Origin: Lasiosphaeris hirsuta
Lineage: Eukaryota > Ascomycota > Sordariomycetes > Sordariales > Lasiosphaeriaceae
Assembly: GCA_030549175.1 (NCBI GenBank)
Contig: JAUKUA010000005.1
Location: 1,054,001-1,118,000, forward strand
Reading direction: 5' to 3'
DNA length: 64,000 nucleotides
The notes under the pieces are model-generated. The model searched no databases. It had not been told where the DNA came from and was given only the letters and a program-made list of their open reading frames with translations. This document shows positions 13,625 through 25,016 of the stretch, piece after piece (the stretch's first letter is position 1; the number at the start of each line of letters is the position of its first letter). The position numbers and the translations under genes were made by a program.

Positions 13625-14260
13625 GCCCCGACAGAAAGAATATTTTCCAGGCGACGTTTGAAATTTTGGCGCTAGGGCTTGCCCTGCTACCACTATCATG
13701 GCTGTTCTTATGGCATGCCATCAACTGCTACTAGCAAGGGTTGGCGATTTTCCCGCCCTGACTGGCTGGTAGCTGCTGCGAAGCGCGAACAACACCTGAC
13801 AAATCGAGACATCACCTCCGAGAAGAGATGCACTAGCAGCGGACTGTGTGACGAGGCCACGCACATCCTCGCAAGATCTCCCTATATCTCGTGGAATGGA
13901 ACTGTCAGGTGTTCTGGAATCTGATCACCACGGCCCTCTCAATTGGCACCTCAAGCACCCTAGAGCGCCCTGACTCGAAGGGGAAGGGGAGGGGTTCAAG
14001 AAGCGTCAGCACGGAGAGCCTATCGCAACCTCTCAAAGAGCGATGGGTGTAGACGCGAAGGTGGGGGACACGGTTGTCATTGCAAGTTGCATCTGCCTTA
14101 AACGGTCAAAATGTCGCCAATCTTGCAGACGGCCCCGGGGCAGGGTGGGCGTGCAACGGTCCAAGTCGGAAGTTGTGTTGCCTCCCCCCGGGTAGGCGTC
14201 TATCGGAGGGATTTCGTGGCCGAATGAGGGTGCAGAAAAGATACCCAACTAAGAAACACT

Positions 14261-14285
14261 CCTCCCCCCCTCCCCCCCCCCCCCC
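14261..14285. repeat. Poly(C) tract
   Basis: C run interrupted by two T residues, about 25 bases. Confidence 0.85.
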
Positions 14286-16120
14286 GGTCTCATTATGTTG
14301 GCTTTGCGGAAGAAAACTCGCCACTCTGCCCCGAGAGATCTCACAAACGGTACACAAAAGATAACGACAAGGAAGGCAACAACAGCAGTGATGAACTCCA
14401 AGTTGTTCGCCGGTTGCCGACGGCTGGTCGCGTCTTTTGCCTGGCCCCTCCAAGTCCCCGCCTTGGAAGTCCAGGGCTACTAGAGGTAAGGACTGCGCAC
14501 ATAGTCACAGGTCACGGTCTCACAAGAGGGCAGAGAAAAAAACACGCGGCAGCTTGACTGTGTATCTAGCCCCTTTCCGCCATGCCACAAGCACGCATCA
14601 TGGGATTACAAGGGGGGCACTGAGCCACGGACCGGCCCCGTAGACCCCGTATCGCGTCCACACATTTTTCGTGGTTCCCGTTCGGCCCACTGCCGCACCG
14701 GCTGAGCGAGGACAGGCTATCGTTAAGGCTACGCCTGCAAGAGGGCATCACGGCCCCGAGTCGGTGAAAGCTGTCAGTTGGAGCCATTCAGCTTGTGTTC
14801 CCGCATTCCCGCCCCCTTGTTCTCCTGTTGTCTGACCATCACTTGTCGCCTCATATGGAGCAACCAGGCTGCACGCCCGAGTTATATATTACTGACACAG
14901 CAAACTCGAAAATGAGATCTTGCACCGTTTTGGAAAGATGGTAGAAGCCTGATTGTGTCCCGGACCCTCACTTCCGGTCTGGAACGCGTACAGTGTTGTG
15001 CGAGTTATCATGTTACACAAGGGTTTGTTGGGGAGCTCATTGATGAATATGCCTTTCGTCTGACGGTGTCGGATACCCAGGGTACGATATCCGATGGCCT
15101 CGACCAGGTAGCGAGGTTTCTTTCGTACCTTTATACCTATTGGGCATCACGTACTGCACGTGAACGCACGGCGGAGCCATGGGGCTGATACCTATGTGCC
15201 ACCGTCGTTGCTACTAACGGCTGCCAGTATCACTGCCTCGCCTCTCTTCGCCGTAACTCTCTCCAACGGCTGGACGGGTCAGAGCATGAGAGCTTTGTTG
15301 ACGACAGGCTGAGGGAGCAGGACGAGGTAGGTCAGCGATGCTGTTTTGGCCCTCGTTCAGCCGTGGGTTGTCTCCAAGTCTATTCGATTTTGTAGTGCCC
15401 TCGGCTGTTCGATCCGCCGGACCTCGCCGGTAGTTCAGCAACCACCCGGACTTGAGATGGCTGAGATATTTTACGACGGAGAGTTTTCAACGGGCTCCGA
15501 TGCATCTGAGGCCCAGAGCTATCCAGCATCAAGACGGTGAAGTGCGGGCCGATATCGACTATATCGATAGCTCTCTGTGTATAATGATGCTAGGCTCAAT
15601 GAAAAACAGCCGCTCTCGCTCCCCACCGGCTCATGCGGCAGATTGCCAGTCGTCACGACGAAGGACAGAGCCGCCTGCTACGCGGTAAGCGAAAAACACG
15701 AACCCCAGCGTGGTGTCCATCGACCATATGTAACTCAAAGGACCGATACGGCGTCAGCGAGCAGGCTACGCGGCGCACATTAACAAGCAGATATATGCGA
15801 TGCTCTTGCGTCGATTAGCGAGGCGAAGCGATAGGGCGCTCATCAGCCCTTGATGCGCCCATTGCGGCGGCATGGTGTGGCCGAGATGATCCCGCCGTAA
15901 ATATACATAGAAAGGAAGTTGGGGAAAGGGCCCGAGAAGGGAGGGGGAGGGGCCGCGCTGTTTTTGGAGGAGGGGGTATCCCTTCTTCACCTTGGCTCTT
16001 GTCGACCTGAGCCATGTGGCCTTCGCAGCCGGTGATCTACGAAGGAGCGGAGCGGAGGAGTATGATATGGAGTCGTTCAAAGGTTGCGTAGACGGCGTGC
16101 GTTAGGTTGTTGATGGAGAC

Positions 16121-16137
16121 CTGTCAAAGTTTGACAG
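16121..16137. promoter_or_regulatory. Palindromic pair of TALE-type motifs
   Basis: CTGTCAAA, one G, then TTTGACAG form a perfect inverted repeat with 8-bp arms. A further TGTCAAA follows at 16142-16148. TTGACAG is the core preferred by TALE homeodomains with Ile50 (MEIS/PREP/TGIF type). The same 8-mer occurs at 9822, 13149, 13296 and 16641 in the desert upstream of the TALE gene. Binding is inferred, not shown. Confidence 0.35.
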
Positions 16138-16787
16138 CCGTTGTCAAAGGGGTCGGGGTCCCCCTTCCTGTCGTTAGCGTCTGGATATACCTGCGGAAGA
16201 AAGAGGCGCGTTCGACGCGGCTGGGCTTCCCTTTTCTTCCAAATTCCCTGCCGGAATATCCGCCGACCAGTCTCCCCTGCCATCAACTCGCGCTGGGGCA
16301 TGCTGCCGGAGTCCGAGCTTGGGTTTGCACATGCTTTTCTCTGCTTTTGGTTCGGCATGAGCCCATGATACTAGATGAGTGAGGGGTGTTGCTTTGAGGA
16401 ATGGGCGGGCTCCTCTACCTACTCCGCCCCCGTCCCCCCTGCCGGTTTCCCTGTGTCTGTCTGTCGGCAGAGGGAGGTCTTCCTTCGCGAGTAGGCAAAT
16501 GCCAGGCCGTCACCTGCCAGAAACAAGGCCCCGAGGGAAGGATGAGGAAGCTCGAAGCTCGGGAATCCACCTACGATACAAGTGTGGGAACAAGTGAGGA
16601 AATGGGGCAGAGGTTGCACTGATGGCGGGTCAATGCGGGCCTGTCAAAAGGAAAAAAGAGCGCATGAAGGAATCGATCAATGATGAACCAAGATCCCCGT
16701 CGACACGCCGTTGACTGACTGGAACAGGGCTCTCAGCAGCGTCTGTGGTTCGTTCTCTGCGGAGGTGGCTCGGGCACCCAGTAGGAC

Positions 16788-16802
16788 GGGGGGGGGGGGG
16801 GG
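16788..16802. repeat. Poly(G) run of 15
   Basis: Fifteen G residues followed shortly by a T/C-rich tract. No coding context is supported. Confidence 0.85.
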
Positions 16803-19495
16803 TCCGAGGTTGTCGGATTTTTTTTCTTTCTTCTTTTTCCACTTGTTGTTGTTCGATCCCTCTGCCCCCCCCCGTCTCTGGGCTGGGTCAGAAACACAAC
16901 AGGGGATCGGATTCGATGGAGAAACTCTGGCATCCGTTGACGTTTGTCATTTTGTGAGATCGCACTGTCTCGGGCATGCCCTTGTCGATCGGGCGCTATC
17001 CGCTTTGGGTATATTTCTTTTTTATTTCTTAGCTTCTTCTTTTCTTATACTATCTCAAATATCTGCTTCTTCACTTCATGCATCATCATCACTCACCTAT
17101 GCCAAGACGGGGTCAGCTCCGTCTTGCACCCACCACTTACACCACGTTCACAGTCCTCATCCGGTGATATGCCCGCGCCGACATGCCTGGGGTTGTCCCT
17201 CTTCCCTTGTGCATTAGGCGCCGTTAGTAGTACGGCTGCGAGGCGAGGTGCAACCGATTTGCACCATGCTGCAATGCCGGAAAGATCGGGAAGGTAGTGT
17301 GGAAATGGAGACGCCTGTTGTTCTCGTGGGTCTTGGCGCCAGCGAGGATATAAACCACATGACGGCTGGCTCTCACAGACTACACATGAACATGACACGC
17401 AGCATGGACGGGCCGGCGAGCACATGGGAACATGCGATTGTGCTGTTGTGCTCTATTTTCCAAGCCCGCTCAACCCGGTTTTCTGTCGCGATGCGAACGA
17501 CGGAGCCACGGAAGACACGGATGAGGAGAGGATTGCATATGCCAAGCGCTGCCATTCACCTTGGAGAGGCACAAGGACAAATCTATTGCCGTATACATGT
17601 GACGAGCTGTCCTGGTCAAGCGATTTGCGGAATTGGTCGAGCTGGGCCAGATTGGCCTTCCCCCTTTTACCGGACTCGTGGCCTGCGGTCCGCTCCGTCG
17701 AGCACTCCGTCGAGGTGTTTGGGGGTTTACCACGTACCACAGCGTGTTATTGAAGTGGGATGCGGGCTTGTTTCAACCAAAAGAGGTTGGTACCGGGTGT
17801 TTTGGTAGAAGGGTCGTGTCGTCGAGAAGAAGCGATTTCCCCGGTTTACTAATGCGGTTTAATATAACAGTACATACATCTCCTGCAGGAGGAATCAATT
17901 CGGCCTGGCACCCTGACACCTTGACATGCTGACAGCGGTCTACATCTGGATACATCGGTGCCAGATTGAATGCAACGCACTTCCTCGCACCTATGTACAC
18001 CTATTTACCTTGGCAGGTAGGTCAGCAAGCACCAAGCACCAAGCACCCCCATCTTCCATCTTCCATCACCAATCCACCACCTGGGCACCAGCGCCGCAGG
18101 GCCGGGCACACCATTCAGACCACGCTACCTGAACCCGCAGCACCTGGAACCTGCAACGTGAAGACCCGGGATAAGTTCCAATAGTGTAAACAAAACACCA
18201 GACCAACCCCCTCTGAGATGTTTCTCGCTGTGTACACAGACCGTCAACCCTCTGAACACGAGAAACACAGAAATCCCTCAGGCCCCTCAGGCCACCCCCT
18301 CTGGCAGGCGCGCACACAAACCCTCGCACCAGAAACAATACCCGTATTTAGCACACATCAAGGCGGTAAATGTTTAGAAAACAGACGCCACGCGCGGGGT
18401 CCCGCCCGCGCACTGCACAGCCGCGCCGTAGCGCACGCCAAAAAGTTTCGGTATCTACCATTCCCGAGCCTCCCCTTGCCCACCACACACCGACACCTAC
18501 ACTTAGACGTTGGGGACATGTAACTATCACGACTTTCCTCCCCCGCCACCAATCGCATCCCACCGCCTCGGTACACCACCACCAGACCTCGGCACTTGCC
18601 AACAGTAAACCCTCCCAGTGAAACCGCCTCTTTCTCCCCCAAACAAACAAAACAGAAAACTACCCCTCCTAGGGCTCATATATCATTGACAAATAACCCC
18701 CCATCACGTCCGTGCGGACAGATACCCGCCCATACCACCTGCTTGACCCTACCCGACATCGTAGATCACCACCCCAACTGGGAACCTGGTCCCAAGGCCC
18801 AACTATGATACAGCCGAGCAGCACATGTTTGACCCCCCGCAGCGAGCCCAAGTATCAGCTGCCTAAGCTAGACTACACAACCACAGTCCAGGCAGACCAG
18901 GCACATGGGTCGACAGCCGCCTACGTGGCGAGGCATGCACGCCATTCTCTAATCCATTCTCTAACCAACATGAGTGAGGTAAAAGCCTCCGTCTCGTTTC
19001 CCGGCTTATCTGGCGCGGGGCCGAGAGAAAGAGGTCATGGAGGGATGTCCTCCAAGGCCGGGGCTTGAGTTTGGTTGGAGGATTAGGGGGCAGGTCTAGG
19101 GTGGGTTTTGGGTCAGCCTACCTGTAAGTCAGAAAAGAGGCATGTTGAGATGAACGGAAGAAACTGAAGCCATTGTAGAGGGGATAGTCGTTTATGTGGT
19201 AAACACAGTTCAACATACGGTAAATTGTAGAATAGATAGATGTGTGTGTGTACTCTGTTTTGAATATCGTTCAACTCCATATTTGAATGCCCGGCAACGC
19301 CAACATGAGCCTGTAGAAATCGACAGTAAAGTAATGATATCTAAATTTGCTCCTGAATATGCCATGACCCCATCCAAGCCGCTATCCGATATCCATCCTC
19401 CAGTGCAGGCCATAACCAGCCTCTATGGCCAACGTTGTTCAACGCCAACGCCCAATGTGCCTCGTACTCCCGTGCCCTGAACATATCGTATCATT

Positions 19496-22400
19496 TCACT
19501 TCCCTCCTGTTCTCAATCGCTCCCACAATGGAGCCCGTTTTGTGTTGCCAGTCCGCCCTCCCTTTTTACCAGATGTATCATCCCCGACGCTGCCACTCGT
19601 AGCTTCTTGAAGCTTAGCTCCAGCGCTCTGGAATAGCGGGTCGTTTTTCAGCCCCTCACTCTTGGGGTCGATTTCATCGTAATCGTCCGAATACAGATCG
19701 AGCTTGTCTGCATTATAGCTGTACGTCTCCCTCGGAGGTTGGCTCTCCTCCCTGTAAACAGCCTCGCGCATGTTCTCGAGGCCGCTTACCAATGGTCCGA
19801 CAAGGCGTGCTTTCCTGTCATAGCGGCTATTTTCATCGTCGTAATCGTCATCGTTACCCCAAGATACTTCGTTGAACGTGCTGCTTTCCCATCTCATTTC
19901 GAATGGGGGAGGAGGCGAAGAGTGTCGCGGTGGTGGTGAGGCTTGCCGTGGTCCCATGGCTCGAGCTTTCTTATAAAGGGCGGGGAACCTGGCCTCAAAA
20001 TCAACTTCGAGATCCTTCTGGTGCTGCTCGACGGCGTGCCGTCTTTCAAGCTTCCTGGCCGGTATGAGTTCTATTCTCTGAAGCACACCACCATCTTCAT
20101 TCTCGAAGACCCTCAGCCACCCATCATATTGCTGGTGTCTCCGGTTCACCTCCTCCTATCGATTATGTTAGCAAAATATCTCCAGGTCGAATTCGTCACT
20201 GAGTGAACTTACTGGTGTTAAGCTTGACTTTTGCCGCAGCCCGTCCAGGTATTCTTTAGCCTCCTTGCTCATCTTGGACCCACTGATGTACTTGTCGAAC
20301 GACGCGGAGAACTCTCGGTAGTGGCCCTTCAAAATGAAGCATTGCCCCGGCCAGCCTTTCCTTCTGAACTTATCGTACAAGGCATCGGCTACCGGGCATT
20401 CCCAGTCAAACTCAACCACCCGGTCATAGAAGACGACACACCTGTACTGTGACCAATGGTTGAAACTCCGTCGGCTCTCGTCATCCATAAATGTATCCTC
20501 GATCATCTCTAGTGACGTATTCTGGACAAAGCTAAGAGGCGCCCGCAGATTGATAGCTTCGTGTAGATGTGACCTTTCAAAGTCTATCGGCGACCGCAAG
20601 TCAACAATCAGGATACTCTTTGAGGGGTAAATCTCAAGAAGGGTGTTTAGATGACCGGGTAGGATCATCCGAGCGCTATCCTTCATCTCAGGAACTGGTT
20701 CGGCAATCCTAAGGCTCTGAAGATTGTACGTCATCCGGGCCTGCTCTCGCCGGTGGTGAAACCAAAGCTGATTTTGTCAACATCATATCGCAGTACCAGA
20801 TATATATCGCAAGACTTACATTGATATCCGACGGTTCTACACCGAGATGAGAGGCGCGGTACTCTGTTAAGCCTGTGCCTGGATCTGGGTCCTGCTGGAA
20901 GTACTGTTCAAGGCGTTTGACCACATGGTTGGAGAACTGTGGCGCTTCTGGGACATTATCCGAAGCAAATTCTGCCTTTCTAGATATTCGAGATTGGTTT
21001 ATGATCATGGTCCTCGCTATGCTTTCGCCAGGCGGCGTGTCATGGTCGGCGGGGCCCGAGATAGTTGGCGAAACAGCTTGCTGCCGCTGGAGTATGTTCA
21101 AAGATGTGTTAGAAGCCACATTTCTCGCGGGGCTCGCAATGGTAGCGGTAGGTGAGGTTTGTGATCCAGATCCGGGACTGTATGCTGGCACGAATGACCC
21201 GGATTGGCTGTACTCTGCGTGAGAAGCACCCGAAACACTAGGACGAGGAGTACCCCAGGCATCACTTTCGGTCATAAAAGAAAGGTTCCGGTTGAAACGC
21301 GGCCGGGGTGGACCGGCTCCATGCCCGGTAGCGCTGGGCTCTTCGGGAGGGCTGATGGTTGTCCCAGACATGAACGACGCCGTGTCATCACGAGTCCTTT
21401 CCTGGTTTGAAACAGAAGCCCCTGAATTTGTTGGTGCTGAACCAGTATCTTGGGCCCGAAGCAAGTTGTTTGACCGGATGAAGGCGATAAAAGCACAGGC
21501 CGGATCGTCCGGGAGAAGGTCCCAGACCATAACTGGCAACGAAAGTAAAAGCAAGGTCGAGTGGCTTTTGAACACACCCTGGACCTTGACATACTTGGCG
21601 AGGGCTGGGAAATTCCCCAGCCACTGCTCCCAGGCGTTGATATCTAGCCGCTGGTCATCTTCAAGGGCAAGAGAGATCATGACGTGGGGCTGATTCTCAT
21701 CCGGCTCAGGGGTACTTGGGATCAAAGCATCCTGAGGAAGACTATGATCCCGAGCTGAAATGGCTCGAAGGTCAGCGGTATGGTGACGGTAAGGCAACTC
21801 CTGAGGCGGAGAAGGGGGTAGCCGGGTTTCTGGAACGATGCGGCCAATCTCGATACTGGGAGCTCGGTGGTTGGATGTCATCATGAAGTGCACAGGTGTG
21901 GATCTAGCTTCGAAATGCTTTCCGTTGATGAGGATGGGTCGCGGATGCTTGAGCCGGGCGAGGACTTCGGCGTGAAGCATAGCGGCCGAAAATGTCCTCG
22001 GCCTCCACTCTTGTAATACCTCGATAAGCGCATTGGTAAAGGAGTACCGACCCGGATCAGGAGCAATGGCGTCCCAACTTGATGCCGAAATGGTCTCGGT
22101 AATGCTCTTTCCAGTAGGGAAGGTGGCGCTCGCGGCGCCGGCACAGCAGTCGAGAAGAATCAAGACATCTGATGGAGACCTTTCTAAGAGCGTTTGAATG
22201 GCGGACCACTGCAGCCAGGGTGAGTTGGGATGGCGAGTTGCGCACCATGTGCTCTGCCTTGACTCATCTATCCTGGCGTGACCACCGTAGTAGACAACGA
22301 ACAAGGTGTCTTCGGACTCGTGCTTCTTGACCATATCACCGATCTTGAGCATGAGCTCAAGATGGGCATTCTCGGACGGAATGGCGAAAATGTCCGTCTC

Positions 22401-22849
22401 ATAGCTGTAGTACTCACGCAAGCACTTTTCGAGGTCTTCAAGTTCGGGCAGAACAAACAAGTCGTCACATTTCCAATGAAGCATCAGTGCCTGCACCTTT
22501 GTGTACCTCTGGGATGAGCGACCGCGGTTGGGGAATGCCCTGGTCGCGGACTGCACAGAAAAATGCTCGTTAGAAATATGAGGAGGAAAGAAGATTAAAA
22601 AGGGATGCTACCTACATCCTCGAGCGCTTGAGCAAAGCTCTCTAGATGCTTTACATGGTAGCTTACACGGCTGATGTCATGGGTAGCCGAAGGTGAGGCC
22701 TCGCTTCCAGAGCCGTACTATCATTTGTGAGCCATTTTCTTGCCGAATATGAGACGAGGTCAGAGACATACAGTAGAGTCGGCGCTGCTCAGGCTGCTGC
22801 CGTCGCCGGGCCGGCGGGAGCGGATCGTCATGAACGACGGGGCCTCCAT
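19496..22849 (-). CDS. Caspase-like (C14 family) protein with C-terminal rhodanese-like domain
   Basis: Five-exon model: 22849-22772, 22717-22616, 22550-20820, 20767-20213, 20155-19496; 1041 aa. All four introns are 52-65 bp with GT...AG ends and phase 0. Residues about 75-270 form a caspase-hemoglobinase fold: a strand ending in YYGGHAR carries the putative catalytic His151, and LLDCCAG carries Cys196 (Cys195 adjacent). The middle (about 290-600) is polar and Ser/Pro-rich. Residues about 665-800 resemble a rhodanese/Cdc25-type domain (VDLRSP, then VVFYDR), but Asp stands where the active-site Cys of a true rhodanese would be, so this part is probably non-catalytic and used for binding. The tail is acidic and Pro-rich. 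In fungi such proteins are often labelled tyrosine phosphatase-like, which the sequence does not support. Substrate and pathway are unknown. It is divergent from pbn1. Confidence 0.85.
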
Positions 22850-23407
22850 GGTGGAGTTGGGCCGGAAAGCGAACCCCGGCTGCCGTTCCGGTTCCGATCT
22901 CAAGTCAGTCGGGTGATATCAGTCAGCGGCACAGCGGGCACGACGCGATCGATGTCTGCATCTCACGATCCTACGATGTTGAAATTGAAAGAGAGACAGG
23001 ATTTTTGGCTGCAGGTGTTCGAGAGTGCAGGAGGAAAGAGGATGGCACGCCATCATGAATAATCGCTGCATCTCAATGCCTCGCTCTTACCCTTCATCCA
23101 GCCAGCAAGGCGGCTGAGCAGAAGCTCCCGGTCACCAGATCGGGTTTAGCGCCCCTCCCCGCGGTGAAGCATTCGGAAGGCACTGTCCAGTGGGGTTTTT
23201 GCAGCACCCGATTGGCTCTGCAAATCTGCCAACTGCAGGGTGCTGAGGCGACACACAGGCAGGAACAGACAGGGAGCTGCCAAAACCACCCGACAACAGC
23301 TCTGGACAGCTGTTGCTAGTAGTCGTCATCCGGCTGACTCTCGTCCGCTACAACCCGTTTCCCAGCTTCCCCATTGTTACTTCGGTGACAGGCTTAATCC
23401 ATACATC
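22850..23407. promoter_or_regulatory. Divergent intergenic region between the caspase-like gene and pbn1
   Basis: 558 bp separate the two opposed start codons, so both promoters and leaders must lie here. I see no strong TATA box or other clear motif. Confidence 0.5.
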
Positions 23408-25016
23408 ATGCGCGAACGGATCACTTTCATCCAGAAGCTGGGTGACTCCCTAGAACCTTCAGCCCTCACCGTTTCGGGCCGAGATCTCAACGGCCCCAAC
23501 GTGCGAGCAGTGCGTGAGGACAAGTTGACGTTTAGCTTGGATGAGCTTCCGAGCGAACTCCACACGCTGTTGAAGGCATCCCATGAACTGCACATCAGAT
23601 GGATCAGCCCTATCGCCTATGAGACCGTCAGCCCTCTGCTGGCCCGCCTACCCCCCGGCTTCCACCTCTTTTACACACCCGGACAAGGGACCGATACCGC
23701 GTCGTAAGCATTCTCGACTCAATATTCTGGTAGCCAGCTTCTAATCCCACGTCCACTTAGACACAAGCTTTGTTCAACACTTCAAGACGTATTCGGTAGC
23801 ATCACCTGCTCAACACCTGCCGTTAGTTTGCCGATGACCTTTCTTCATTCGCGTATCTCAAACTGACACCATCAAGGAGTCTTTCACGTCGCTGCCGGTG
23901 GACCGTTTCTCTCATTCAGCTGCGTCCCAGTACTACCAGCCGCTTGAGAGCCTATCTCATTTCATCCGCTATGCTAGGGGCCAGCTATGTCTGGCATCAG
24001 ACTCCTCCTGTGCCGCCAGGTTAAATGACTTGACTGGTGCGAGTTCTTTAGATGTCTCGTACGATACCATCTCTCATGCTCTCAAGATTACCGCACTATG
24101 GCCATATCAAAGCCAGTCTGTACATGCGACGTCTCGAGCGCATGTGCGGACGGAGGTAGGCGTACTATCTGCTGAGAAACCTCCAACAATGAAGGACCAC
24201 GAGCTCGGAATAGCCGGACTCCTCACCGTCCTCGGTCAGGATGCGAAGCCCTCAGTGACCATGTTCGCCTTTGCCTCACGACACCGGGACACCGAGTCCG
24301 GCTTCACCGCCACATTCCTGACCCCGACTGGCCTCCACCCGACCCTCCAACTCCAGCTCGAATCGAGCAAGCCTCCCTCCGCCTCGGCCTACTGCTCCCC
24401 GCACGCATATCTCACCTTGCCCAACACAATATTCGCCGACAAATACCAGCTATCGGACGATCTCTTCCTCGCATCTAAAAACCTAACCGCCCTCCGCTTC
24501 ATCTCCCAGCCGATGGATCTCGAAGCGCCCGCGTACGTCATGAAGCCGTGGGGTTCCGCCGTGCTTGTCGAGCTTTCACCCCCGTCCGGGGGCTCTTGGC
24601 CATGGACAGCCGAGATCCCACTTCACCTCCGCTACCTCTCGCCTGCTCACGGCGGTTACACAGGTGTTCAGGTACCCTATCCGGCTGTCTTCTGGGCCTG
24701 CACCGCCGAAGAGGGAACAAAGTTCCCTAATAACCCGTTTGAGCGCGTCAATCTGGGCTATGATGGCCTATTTGGGCCGAGGACGGTGTTTTGGCATATT
24801 GAGCCCCATGCTCAAGGAGGGGAGAGGCTGGTGAGTACGGTGAAGGTGCCGGTGCTAGATTTGGATAAGGCGGGATGGGTCAATGTCGGGACTGCGGTTA
24901 CTGTGCTGTTGGGCTTTGCGTGGATTGTATGGAAGTTGTTGGGGGTGTATGGAAAGGCGGGCCATGGAAGGATCTCTACAAAGGAGGTCGAGAATGGGGA
25001 GAAGAAGAGGCAGTGA
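23408..25016 (+). CDS. pbn1: Pbn1/PIG-X-like subunit of GPI mannosyltransferase I
   Basis: Exons 23408-23703, 23761-23821, 23877-25016; 498 aa. Introns are 57 and 55 bp; the second uses a GTTAGT donor. The N-terminus MRERITFIQK, then HELHIRW and LPPGFHLFYTP, are typical of fungal Pbn1. A luminal domain fills most of the protein, ending in a beta-rich region (RYLSPAHGGY, YPAVFWAC) near residues 385-405. One C-terminal transmembrane helix (about 452-478) is followed by a short basic tail. Pbn1 partners the catalytic Gpi14/PIG-M in the ER membrane to add the first mannose to GPI precursors, and in yeast it also supports protease B processing. Length is close to other filamentous fungal orthologs. 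Start choice rests on the conserved N-terminus. Confidence 0.9.

Larger units (their letters stand above)
5891..19495. other. 13.6-kb gene desert upstream of the homeobox gene
   Basis: The longest open frames (up to about 225 codons) have erratic composition, overlap one another on opposite strands, lack recognisable domains and do not join through plausible introns. The flanking genes are both on the minus strand, so the stretch lies between the 3' end of the caspase-like gene and the 5' side of the homeobox gene. It contains several homopolymers of 10-28 bases, small tandem repeats, a cluster of CTGTCAAA motifs and a C/A-rich strand-asymmetric segment (about 18000-18960). Regulatory DNA, long untranslated leader exons or non-coding RNA are all possible; none is shown by sequence alone. 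Confidence 0.6.
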
